Assembly (NCBI RefSeq): GCF_000281045.1
Contig: NW_008246116.1
Location: 91,278 to 155,277 of the forward strand
Reading direction: 5' to 3'
DNA: 64,000 nucleotides
Source: Saprolegnia diclina VS20
Taxonomy: Eukaryota; Oomycota; Saprolegniomycetes; Saprolegniales; Saprolegniaceae
Below the pieces are notes generated by a model. That model was not told the DNA's origin, did no database searches, and was given only the letters and a program-made list of their open reading frames with translations. Position numbers and translations under genes: made by a program. This document shows, piece by piece, positions 53,061 through 64,000 of the stretch (positions are counted from its first letter, which is position 1; the number at the start of each line of letters is the position of its first letter).

Positions 53061-53687
53061 TTAGCATTCGACGCAACCCGTGCTCGACATGGTGGCGCTG
53101 TGATACGAGCGGGGCTCGGGCGACCCGAGGAGCGTTGGCGGGCGCACGTCAATGAAGCGCGCGAGGACGGCGCAGACGTCGTGGAACTGGCGGCAGTGAA
53201 TGTGGCGCTGGCGCAGCACAGTCAGCATCGAGTCGAGGAGCTCCTGAAAGTGCTCGAGAAACACTTGGATCGTGTCTTTGGTGCGGCGGCGCAGGCGGAG
53301 GTGCAGCCACGTGCGGAGGTTGACCTTCTTGGTCGGGTAGTCAAAGTTGTGGTGAAGGTCTTCCCAGAGCCACGGGCACACGCCGCTGCACGCGTGGCCG
53401 GCATCAAGCGCCGTCAAGAGGTCTTCTTTGAGCTCCGAGAAGGCCGCCCAGCTCTGCTCGATAATGTGGCAGCCGTCGCCCTTGTCGACTTTGATGATAA
53501 AGAAGATGCACGAGCTGTCGGGCTTCTTCTTATCTTTTGGGAGGCGCACCGAAGCCCGTTCGATCGTGACGCGCGTCCGGTCGAGGCGATGCGTCGGGCT
53601 TGGCTCGTCGTCGTCCATCGAGCGGCTCGAGCCCCAGGACACGCGCGAATGCCGGATGATGTCCGGGATCGTCAAGGCAGCTTTCAT
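53061..53687 (-). CDS. PX-like family member 6
   Basis: Single exon, 208 residues. Core nearly the same as member 2 (47361-47957): LDRTRVTIERASVRLPKDK, CIFFIIKVDKGDGCHIIEQS, AFSELKEDLLTALDAGHA, CSGVCPWLWEDLHHNFDYP, VNLRTWLHLRLRRRTKDT, FLEHFQELLDSMLTVLRQRH and VLARFIDVRPP. N- and C-terminal tails differ. It sits opposite member 2 in the inverted arrangement of the locus. Confidence 0.82.
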   Translation of the reverse strand: MKAALTIPDIIRHSRVSWGSSRSMDDDEPSPTHRLDRTRVTIERASVRLPKDKKKPDSSCIFFIIKVDKGDGCHIIEQSWAAFSELKEDLLTALDAGHACSGVCPWLWEDLHHNFDYPTKKVNLRTWLHLRLRRRTKDTIQVFLEHFQELLDSMLTVLRQRHIHCRQFHDVCAVLARFIDVRPPTLLGSPEPRSYHSATMSSTGCVEC

Positions 53688-54606
53688 CGTAGAGATGGCG
53701 AAATCGAAAATGGACTTACCGATATGCTGTCATTCGAACGGCGTCACTGCGGTTCACTTGAAAGAGCGTCATGCGCGCTTGGAACTCGGCACGGTTTGTG
53801 CCATTTGGAATCTCCATAATCGCGATCGAAACTGTATTAAACAGCAAGCTCTCACAGAAAAAGAGAGATGTTGACCGTGATTCTCCGTTGTGTTTTAAAC
53901 TGTTCCGACTTACTTTAGTCCTCGTGACCGTAATCGGCCGCGCGGCCACCAGCTGGCGATTGCGACGAAGCCAATCGTCGTAAGGTTCTGTGATTCTGCG
54001 GTTGGGAGCCAACGGCGCGCGCCGTTGTCGCAACGAAAGCAGTTGCGATGTCCCGTGATTTCTTGAACTAGTAGCCACAAGTCGCGATGGCACACACACA
54101 CTTCGCGAGGAATCGAGGATTGGGCTCAACGTCTCGCAGCGACATGGAGCCGACGACGAGAGGCGTCGAAGGGAAAACTTGCGACTGTTGGTGTGGACGC
54201 GTCCGTCCTCGGACTATTTCTAAGCCGGAGAAATGTGTGACCAAAAAGAGAAAGCATGATTACATACATACTCATGTCTGGCCTTTGTCCTTGCTGGCAC
54301 CAAGCAGCAGACAAAAGCGTGAAACAACTGACATGGACCTGGCCTTGACGACGTCCCGTGACCACCCACTCGATTGGCGTACCGCGTCGGAACGTTCTCG
54401 TGGCTGCAGCTATTCCCGGCAGAGCCGACACCACCAATCTCCACTGCCACGAAGGGACATGGCACCAAGCCCACTCAACTAGGCGACTATGTTGTGGCCT
54501 TGTGATGCGACTAGAGAGACGGGCTATATACACAAGTCTTTTTTGGGTGCGAGGACAGCTGCGCAGCTTTGTGCTCTTGCGTCCTCCGCTCAATTTCAAT
54601 TAATAC
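53688..54606. other. Intergenic interval with possible minus-strand exon fragments
   Basis: About 900 bp. On the minus strand a stretch near 53720-53830 reads SIAIMEIPNGTNRAEFQARM and another near 53930-54000 reads EPYDDWLRRNRQLVAARPIT; both look like exon remnants. I could not build a gene from them. Confidence 0.3.
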
Positions 54607-55194
54607 CTATATGAATTCATACGTTTCGGCGCACATTGGATGCAGCGAGCTCGACGCCATCGAGCAACGCGCGGCCTCGAGCACGGTCGGCGGTCGTACG
54701 GCAATAAAGTGCGCAAACACCGAGCGCAGATTTCCAAAGGCGACGCAGTCGATCGTGTCCTGGCGCAGCACGACCAGAAGCGTGTCCAAAAGGTCTTGAA
54801 AATGCTGAAGAAAGAGGGCTGTCGCCACCTCCTTGTGCGGGCGTAGACGCAGCTGGAGCCACATGCGCAGATTTGCGCTCTTTGGCCGGTCAAAGTTGCG
54901 CTTCAGATGCCCGTGGAGCTGGCCGCAGAGCGGTCCGTTCCCGCACTTGTGGCCTTTGGCGAGCGCCGCGAGCAAATTCGCCTTGAGCTCCCGAAAGGCC
55001 GACCAGCTCTGCTCGATGATGTGGTAGTCGGAGCCGTCGTAGACCTTCATGACAAAGAACGTGTTGGCGCGGCAGGGCTTGGGCAAGTCGTCCGTGACCC
55101 GCACGGCCGCGCGCAGGATGTCGACACGGGTCCGGTCCAAGCGGTGGCCCGAGGACGGCAGCGAGTAGCGGTGCATCGGCGGCGCTTGCGTCAT
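54607..55194 (-). CDS. PX-like family member 7 (complete twin of member 1)
   Basis: Single exon, 195 residues from ATG 55194. It matches member 1 almost residue for residue up to the point where that copy enters the assembly gap. It then continues GNLRSVFAHFIAVRPPTVLE and stops at 54607. It shares with its twin the variant motif CGNGPLCGQLHGHLKRNFD in place of C-x3-CPWLWEDL. It lies 5' to 3' on the minus strand, divergent in arrangement to member 1, as expected for an inverted duplication. Confidence 0.85.
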   Translation of the reverse strand: MTQAPPMHRYSLPSSGHRLDRTRVDILRAAVRVTDDLPKPCRANTFFVMKVYDGSDYHIIEQSWSAFRELKANLLAALAKGHKCGNGPLCGQLHGHLKRNFDRPKSANLRMWLQLRLRPHKEVATALFLQHFQDLLDTLLVVLRQDTIDCVAFGNLRSVFAHFIAVRPPTVLEAARCSMASSSLHPMCAETYEFI

Positions 55195-55672
55195 GCAGCG
55201 AGGATGTTGAAAAGTGATCTTTGCAAAGCAAATCGAAGAAGAAAAGGCGCAGAATGAAGCCGCGTGGTCGCCAGTGTCGGCGGGTAATTTGGTCGCACGC
55301 CGGAAACACCTGTTGCGATCATCGTGTACAGAACGCATTTGATCTCGGTAGTTGTATGGAAGGCGGTGGACTGTTTTAAACAGACTGTTGGAAACGACGA
55401 ATTAGCGGCTGGACGCAATCTGCGCCACGGCGATGCAGCGCCTGATGATGCGCCGCCGCGTGGGCAAAATCAACGTTATCACTGGCGTATGCAAGCCGCT
55501 TCATGGCTTCTTCCCTCGACCGTCTTCATCAACAGACACACGCTTTATCCGAGTCGAGTAATACGAGGCAGTTTCGGTTTTAACACTATATACATTCGAG
55601 TCGCTTGAACGGCATCCGCGACGATTCAGGCGCGTTGTTCTAGTACAAAATTCGACTTGACAAGCCGATAAA
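55195..55672. other. Spacer between PX-like member 7 and PARP copy 2
   Basis: Near-identical inverted counterpart of 45386-45863. No additional gene. Confidence 0.5.
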
Positions 55673-57436
55673 TTACATTTTAAATGTGACAATATACCGA
55701 AGGCGCTGCTGCTCCTCTCGGTACACGAGGTATTCGTCGTGATAAAACGACGACGACGACACTTCCGACTGGACTTGCGGACCGCAGTTGACGGTGACAG
55801 CGCGTCCGTCAAAGTCGAGCGTCCGGTCGTGTGCCGGATCCGGGTGCACATTGCCCTTGGCCAAGACCGAGTCGAAGCCGTCCGGCGCGCGCTTCAAGGA
55901 CGAGTCATCCTGCGTGATCTCGTGCATGCGGCCGAGCGCAGCTTCGACGAGGAAGACGCAGCCGAGACGCTCGCCATTGTAGTTGGCCGGCGAGACGTAC
56001 GAGCGGGACTTGGCGAGCATGTTGGCGAGGTAGATCCCCTTGCCGACACGCCCGCCCGACGACGGCATGATGCGCAGACCCGACTTGAGGATCGCTGCGA
56101 CGACAGCGACATTGGTGCCGTGCCACAAGAGGCGGTGGTTGTCGACGTCTTGGAACGGCGCAAACCGAGCGTCCTCCGTGGACCGCTTGACGGCCCAGAT
56201 ACCCGCCACGTCCATGCCGTTGCCGCCCCGCGTCTGCGCAATGTACTCGAGCAGCGTCGCGTGCTCGGGGCTGGCTGCGTCGACGAGGCTAATGTCGGCG
56301 TGGAGCTCGGCGTAGTTGAGGTCGATTTGGTTCACGGCCGTTGTTGACGCAGACGCGGACGCCGCTTTCTGGACGTCTTGGGCCACGACAATGTCGTGCA
56401 GCGTCGAGAGCATCTCAAACTTGGCCGCGATCTGGTCGGGCGACTTGAGCAGCGGCGGGATCGACGACCGACTGAAGGCGTGTGGAATGAGCTGGTAAAA
56501 CTTGGACGAGAGCTCGGCGATCGACCCATCCGTGCGCGCTTGGAGACTCTCGAGGATCGCGACGCCCTTTGCGATTTGCGACGCGCTCAATGTGCCGAGC
56601 GGCATGCGCGCCGGGTCCAGATTCATTTGCGACAAGGCGTCCTTGAACATGTTGGTGTCAAAGATCATGCGCAAAAGGTGCTGCGTGGGGAGTGGCAGTG
56701 ATGACGGTGCCGTGTCACTGCCCACACTGCCCGTGGTAGTCGCCGCGGTCGCCTTGGCGTCCAGTTCGATGATCTCGTAGCTGCCCTTCTTGGGCACAAA
56801 GCTCGCGCGGTTGGCCCACACATTCTTGGTTTTGTCTTTAAACTTTTTCTCAAAGGCCGCAGTCGCCGTACCGAGGTCCCACGACGCGCCTTTGGCCAAG
56901 AGCATGAAATCGCCGTCCTCTCCGACGCGACCCCAGCGCGTCCAGACGTCGTAGCGCTCCGTGCCAGGGTACGAAAGTAGCTGGAGGCGGTAAAACTTGT
57001 TCTTGGACGTCGTCGCCTTGATTTCGACCTGGTTGAGCATGACGTCGTGGGCACCGACGACGATGGCTCCGCTGCCGTAGCGCGTGCTGTAGTGGTCGTC
57101 AAGCTTGCGCTGAAAGTCTTCCTCTTCCTTGATGGCGGCATGCGTCAAAGTGGTTTCGGGCGTCTCGGGCGTCGCCTTGGTCGATGCTGTCGCCGCCTTG
57201 GCCTTGGTTGCTATCTTGGTCGTCTTGGCCTTGCGGGTCGGCTTGGTTTCGGGCGCCGGGGCAGCCGATGCAGGCGAGACGTTGGTGGCGCTGCTGCGCG
57301 TCGAGCGCTTGGCGGGCGGCGCCTTCACAAGCGTAGTGGCTTGGGTTTGGCGGCCATGGTCAATCTTTGAAAATGCGATCCGACACGAGCGATGACAGGC
57401 CGTTGGTACCACCACTCTTGCCCTTCCAAAGACCAT
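55673..57436 (-). CDS. Poly(ADP-ribose) polymerase, PARP2/3-like (copy 2)
   Basis: 587 residues from ATG 57436, with the same WGR, regulatory and ART domains as copy 1 and an intact H-Y-E triad (LLWHGTN, GKGIYLANM, HDEYLVY). Compared with copy 1 I see six substitutions: Thr to Ile and Pro to His in the linker, Tyr to Phe and Gly to Val in or next to the WGR domain, Pro to Ser before the catalytic domain, and Tyr to His in the catalytic domain (DPAYDRT/DPAHDRT). None hits a catalytic residue. Both copies therefore look functional. The upstream ATG of copy 1 at 43615 is TTG here, supporting the start chosen. Confidence 0.92.
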   Translation of the reverse strand: MVFGRARVVVPTACHRSCRIAFSKIDHGRQTQATTLVKAPPAKRSTRSSATNVSPASAAPAPETKPTRKAKTTKIATKAKAATASTKATPETPETTLTHAAIKEEEDFQRKLDDHYSTRYGSGAIVVGAHDVMLNQVEIKATTSKNKFYRLQLLSYPGTERYDVWTRWGRVGEDGDFMLLAKGASWDLGTATAAFEKKFKDKTKNVWANRASFVPKKGSYEIIELDAKATAATTTGSVGSDTAPSSLPLPTQHLLRMIFDTNMFKDALSQMNLDPARMPLGTLSASQIAKGVAILESLQARTDGSIAELSSKFYQLIPHAFSRSSIPPLLKSPDQIAAKFEMLSTLHDIVVAQDVQKAASASASTTAVNQIDLNYAELHADISLVDAASPEHATLLEYIAQTRGGNGMDVAGIWAVKRSTEDARFAPFQDVDNHRLLWHGTNVAVVAAILKSGLRIMPSSGGRVGKGIYLANMLAKSRSYVSPANYNGERLGCVFLVEAALGRMHEITQDDSSLKRAPDGFDSVLAKGNVHPDPAHDRTLDFDGRAVTVNCGPQVQSEVSSSSFYHDEYLVYREEQQRLRYIVTFKM

Positions 57437-57775
57437 CACTCAAAATGACCTCCGATTAGTCTCAAAACCGAAAGGCGGGGTTGTTGTTGGTTGCTGGGGA
57501 GGGCGCTGAGAAGCTCTTGCCTAGGTACTTGAACATAATGGCTGTAGAAAGACTCGGACAGTAGTGCAAGCACCAGAAAGCTCTCGTGCCCACTCCAAAG
57601 GCCTTGCTTGGCACATGTGCTATATCCGGTTATTGGTGCCGATTTCCGGATGATGGCGGAAACTGCCTGGATGCATGGTCTTGACTCCTCAACGTGTGCA
57701 TTATTGCGCTTCTTCTAGCATTCCGGTGCACGAACTATGCCAACGAATACGAACGACAAATTACAAGTTGTTGGG
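57437..57775. other. 5' flank of PARP copy 2; right edge of inverted duplication
   Basis: Inverted counterpart of 43325-43621 with small indels; similarity ends near 57750. No gene is supported. Confidence 0.5.
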
Positions 57776-58318
57776 TTAACTAACGCACTGCATGGCTTCT
57801 ATGGGGTCGGCGGTCAAAAATCGCGCGACGACGGCGTAGACGCCTTGGAAGCGCTCGCAGTGAATGCGGGTTTGGCACAGTAGCCTCACGAGGGAGTCTA
57901 GAAGTTGCTGGAAGTGATCTCGGAAGATTTCAATCGTCGTTGGCGTATGGCGCTGGAGGCGAATGTTCCACCACTCGAGGAATCCGAGTTTCTTGTGTGT
58001 TGGAAAGTCAAAATTGTGCCGGAGGTCTTCCCAGAGCCACGGGCAGACGCCTTGACACGGGTGACCGGGCGCGAGTGCAATGAGGAGCTCGTCCCGTAAC
58101 GCGATGAACGCCGACCATGTCTGTTCGACACCGTAGCAGTCGCCGTCGTCGTGGACGCGCAGCACAAAGACCACGTGATCTTTCGTCGGCTTGGCGATGC
58201 CAGTGGGCAGCCGGACGTCGGCGCGAAGAATTTCGGCGCGCGACGCCGGCAGTCGGTGCTCGCACGTCGTCGAGACGCAGGTCGACGCATACGACGCGAC
58301 CAGGTCCGACTCGGGCAT
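57776..58318 (-). CDS. PX-like family member 8
   Basis: Single exon, 180 residues. Core: SRAEILRADVRLPTGIAKP, VVFVLRVHDDGDCYGVEQTW, SAFIALRDELLIALAPGHP, CQGVCPWLWEDLRHNFDFP, IFRDHFQQLLDSLVRLLCQT and YAVVARFLTADP. Lies just outside the inverted duplication, same strand as members 3-7. Confidence 0.8.
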   Translation of the reverse strand: MPESDLVASYASTCVSTTCEHRLPASRAEILRADVRLPTGIAKPTKDHVVFVLRVHDDGDCYGVEQTWSAFIALRDELLIALAPGHPCQGVCPWLWEDLRHNFDFPTHKKLGFLEWWNIRLQRHTPTTIEIFRDHFQQLLDSLVRLLCQTRIHCERFQGVYAVVARFLTADPIEAMQCVS

Positions 58319-58696
58319 CTCAAGCGATTCTCACGACATTGCCTTGCGTAATCGCCAGATGGCGTCGACTCGGTTGAATTTGTGCAGCCGGCTACACAAT
58401 CGGTTAAGCAAACCGGTTAATGTTGTCGGCTGAAATCGTCGGCTCGGTCCTGGCAATGGACTGACGTGGTGCCACGTCATATCCAGGAGTCGGCGGCACC
58501 AACGCTCGCGGGTGTATATATCGCGGTTTTGTCTGAACTCGTGCTCGTATTTCGTGGCAGGCAGTGGAAGTACTGCAGACCCTGCTTCCCCACTCCGCAA
58601 AGACTACACAAACTTGAGATTCGTAGGACGTTTGGCTTTGGTTGTAGTACTACACACTGTAGCACTTGGTTGCGACTCATTGGGGGAAATAGAACG
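58319..58696. other. Intergenic interval
   Basis: About 380 bp between PX-like members 8 and 9. Nothing else is supported. Confidence 0.45.
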
Positions 58697-59176
58697 TTAC
58701 GGGCACTTGACCGGCGGTGACAAGAACTCGGATAGAAGCGTGCGAAGGTTGTCCAGACCGGAGCAGCGAGTCGCGGTCACCAGCGCCAGCATTGCATCAA
58801 AGAGCACTTGATAGTGCTCGAGGAAGATCGCAATCGTCTCGGGCGTGTGGTGGTGCAGCTGAATCTTGCACCAGTTGCGAAACCCGACGTGCATGCGCTC
58901 GACGTTGGGCTCGAGCTCGGCCCAGAGCGCCGTGCAGCGCTTGGCGCAGTCGTGACGCCGCGCCTTGAGCACTGCGTCTTCAAAGCGGCGGCACTCGGGC
59001 CACGTGCGCTCGACAATGCGGTACGCATTGCTCGACGTTGAAACCTTGAGCACAAAGACGATGTACTTTCGGGACGGCTTGAGCTGCCCGGGGGGCAGGC
59101 GCACGACGGAGCGCAGGATCTCGGTGCGCGCCGGCACTGGGCTCGGGCGCGCGGGCGATGCAGGGCTGCTTTGCAT
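58697..59176 (-). CDS. PX-like family member 9 (most divergent)
   Basis: Single exon, 159 residues from ATG 59176; the frame is open upstream but without a better start. Core: ARTEILRSVVRLPPGQLKP, YIVFVLKVSTSSNAYRIVER, TWPECRRFEDAVLKARRHD, CAKRCTALWAELEPNVERM and FLEHYQVLFDAMLALVTATR. The PWLW motif is changed to TALW, and an Arg is present where most members have Gln in E-Q-S-W (here E-R-T-W). Confidence 0.72.
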   Translation of the reverse strand: MQSSPASPARPSPVPARTEILRSVVRLPPGQLKPSRKYIVFVLKVSTSSNAYRIVERTWPECRRFEDAVLKARRHDCAKRCTALWAELEPNVERMHVGFRNWCKIQLHHHTPETIAIFLEHYQVLFDAMLALVTATRCSGLDNLRTLLSEFLSPPVKCP

Positions 59177-59784
59177 CGTCTTGTGCGCTGAAGCAAGCGT
59201 GTTTGCAACTGGTCGGGGCCTGGTGGCACGCGGCGCGCAGCGACGGAATCCCACCGGTATCTTGCGTGGGAAATACTAAAATCCCACCTTCTATCTAGTT
59301 GATTGTATGCATGTGGGAAATCGGCGGCGTGCAACAGGCCATTATTCCCGACACACGACCACTCGCAGGAGTGAAGAACGTCGGCTACTCGCCGGCGACG
59401 CACCCGCCGACGCGACACCGTTCGACGATGCGCTCGCTTCGATTTTTCGAGACGCTATACTTATAGATCCTAATACAGTAGGAGTTCGCTGCGGCTCGAA
59501 CCGCTCAAGTCGCTCGGGTTCAAATCCGCACGATGCTCCAGTACCTAAGTTATGGTATATACGCTGTGCTAACCTTAAGTCGAGGAGCAAGCCATCGTCT
59601 TGGAAATCAAGCAACCGCCTTCACGGATCTCATGATGGTCTGGGACAAGGCGCAATCGTTCGAGCCAGAGAAGCGAGTAGCTGGGAGCAAGATGAAGGTC
59701 CATCGATCTCGACGAGCAACCGCGATCTCTGGGTAAACCACAAGAAACCACACATCCATGATTACAATAAGAACTCAGATCGAC
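59177..59784. other. Intergenic interval
   Basis: About 600 bp. A stretch near 59480-59570 has tRNA-like GGTTCAAATCC but does not fold into a proper tRNA. No gene is supported. Confidence 0.4.
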
Positions 59785-60354
59785 CTACGTATACTGCGAG
59801 CCGACCACGTGATGCAGCTTGGCGTCGGGCACCAACGTTGGCTCGGGACAAAAGTGGCACTGCAGGTACCAGCTCCAGAGGCACCCGGCGGCAATGGCCA
59901 ACGCACCGAGAAGCGCCGACAGCGGACCGTACCCGGCGTTTCGCAGCTCGTACGTGCACAGACACTGGTGCGGCCGTTGTGCTGGAAGGCAGCCCGTCGC
60001 ATGGTACGGTGCCCCGACTCGAGCGACGTCATTGCGCGTCGGGCAACAACAGCGTTCGCCACATGCGACAGCAAGCATTGGCGGCGAAAACACACCGAGA
60101 TCGGCGTGGCACACGGATGCGTTGCGCAGTACACACGCGTCGCACGCCGTTGTATTTAGCGACGCTGGCGGCGGTCCATAGAACGTCTCGGGGGGCGACG
60201 CTGGTAGCGTCAGCAGCAGCAAACCGAGCGATGCGAGCACGAGAAGGTAGAGAAAGAAGCCGACTTGGCCACGCGAGTAGATGGTCTTGACCGTGTCGCC
60301 CATTCTCGACGGAAAATGGAGAAAGGACATATCTCGGTAACGGCCTCGAAACAT
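59785..60354 (-). CDS. Cys-rich protein with two TM segments
   Basis: Single exon, 189 residues from ATG 60354 (alternative in-frame ATGs at 60330 and 60303). It has a hydrophobic segment near the N-terminus (FFLYLLVLASLGLLLLTLPA), then an ectodomain of about 85 residues with about ten cysteines (TACDACVLRNASVCHADLG, CGERCCCPTRND, CLPAQRPHQCLCTYELRN). A second hydrophobic segment follows (LSALLGALAIAAGCLWSWYL) and a short tail. The family is not recognised; it looks like a small surface or endomembrane protein. Confidence 0.6.
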   Translation of the reverse strand: MFRGRYRDMSFLHFPSRMGDTVKTIYSRGQVGFFLYLLVLASLGLLLLTLPASPPETFYGPPPASLNTTACDACVLRNASVCHADLGVFSPPMLAVACGERCCCPTRNDVARVGAPYHATGCLPAQRPHQCLCTYELRNAGYGPLSALLGALAIAAGCLWSWYLQCHFCPEPTLVPDAKLHHVVGSQYT

Positions 60355-60564
60355 TGGACGCGTTCTTTCGTCCTCGGTCGTTGACAGTGCAAGTCTGCCG
60401 CCTCGCGTGCCACTACTTCATTGTTGCTTGTGATACTGTAGAACTACGCTAGCCCGCTCGCATGGCTCCTCGTCGCTGGCATTCGCAGCGTCGCCAGGCC
60501 GATCGCCAGCAACGGCAATGTCGCAGATGAAACTGTCATATCTTGAGCCGGCTATTCGCGCCAC

Positions 60565-64000
<3,436 letters not shown>

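Larger units (their letters stand above)
54735..57750 (-). repeat. Inverted duplication, right arm
   Basis: Reverse-oriented counterpart of 43325-46323, holding PARP copy 2 and PX-like member 7. Near-identity is also visible in the noncoding spacer, for example CGCCGCGTGGGCAAAATCAA at 55450-55470. Small indels separate the arms upstream of the PARP genes (around 57450-57700). Confidence 0.85.

Noticed and set aside
59470-59575. Possible tRNA gene (GGTTCAAATCC, GGTTCGAGCC on the other strand)
   Set aside because: The T-stem next to the TTCAAAT loop does not pair well and no acceptor or anticodon stem fits on either strand.

Overview
The window is nuclear DNA of a eukaryote, most likely an oomycete of the Saprolegniales (Saprolegnia/Achlya/Aphanomyces type). 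The case rests on GC-rich, densely packed genes on both strands, very short introns (about 45-57 nt, GT...AG, often ending in TAG), a six-cysteine elicitin-like GPI-anchored protein, and lineage-typical families such as CSC1-like channels with long tails, large multi-TM ectodomain proteins and single-exon expanded families. No prokaryotic features, rRNA, tRNA or CRISPR array were found. Gene models were spliced by eye. For most multi-exon genes every exon phase was checked and the spliced length divides by three.

Left part (0-36 kb), housekeeping and accessory genes: cytosolic methionyl-tRNA synthetase with C-terminal tRNA-binding domain; a ten-exon EF-hand/WD40 protein; a CSC1/OSCA/TMEM63-type channel with a 400-residue acidic Trp-rich tail; a small unknown gene ending 1 base from it; an elicitin-like protein; an internally duplicated ~1750-residue membrane protein; a REXO4-type exonuclease; an SLC45/sucrose-type (GPH) transporter; a dysbindin-like protein; a secreted protein; a membrane-anchored class-3 (diacylglycerol) lipase; a WGR-WWE protein; a 12-exon unknown protein; and a long coiled-coil protein.

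Middle (36-43 kb): a two-exon unknown gene, an LRR/F-box-like gene, PRMT7 with a hairpin-rich 165-bp foldback element just upstream, and a strongly divergent F1-ATPase alpha-subunit paralog.

Right part (43-59 kb), the most unusual region: nine paralogous, single-exon genes of about 160-200 codons that look like a divergent PX-type fold, in a tandem cluster. Two near-identical PARP genes (WGR, helical and ART catalytic domains) sit in inverted orientation at about 43.6 and 57.4 kb, each followed by a near-identical member of the PX-like family, so the cluster core is bracketed by an inverted duplication of about 3 kb. A second pair of similar family members lies symmetrically inside. One arm carries a 183-base assembly gap. 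A small three-exon gene (possibly a proteasome-assembly-chaperone-like protein) and several gene remnants lie between family members.

Right end (59-64 kb): a Cys-rich two-TM protein and the 5' part of an LRR plus IQ/SFI1-like gene that runs off the window.

Functional links are limited because this is not an operon-organised genome. The best candidate for a connected theme is ADP-ribosylation (two PARPs plus a WGR-WWE protein 15 kb away) physically embedded with the PX-like family.
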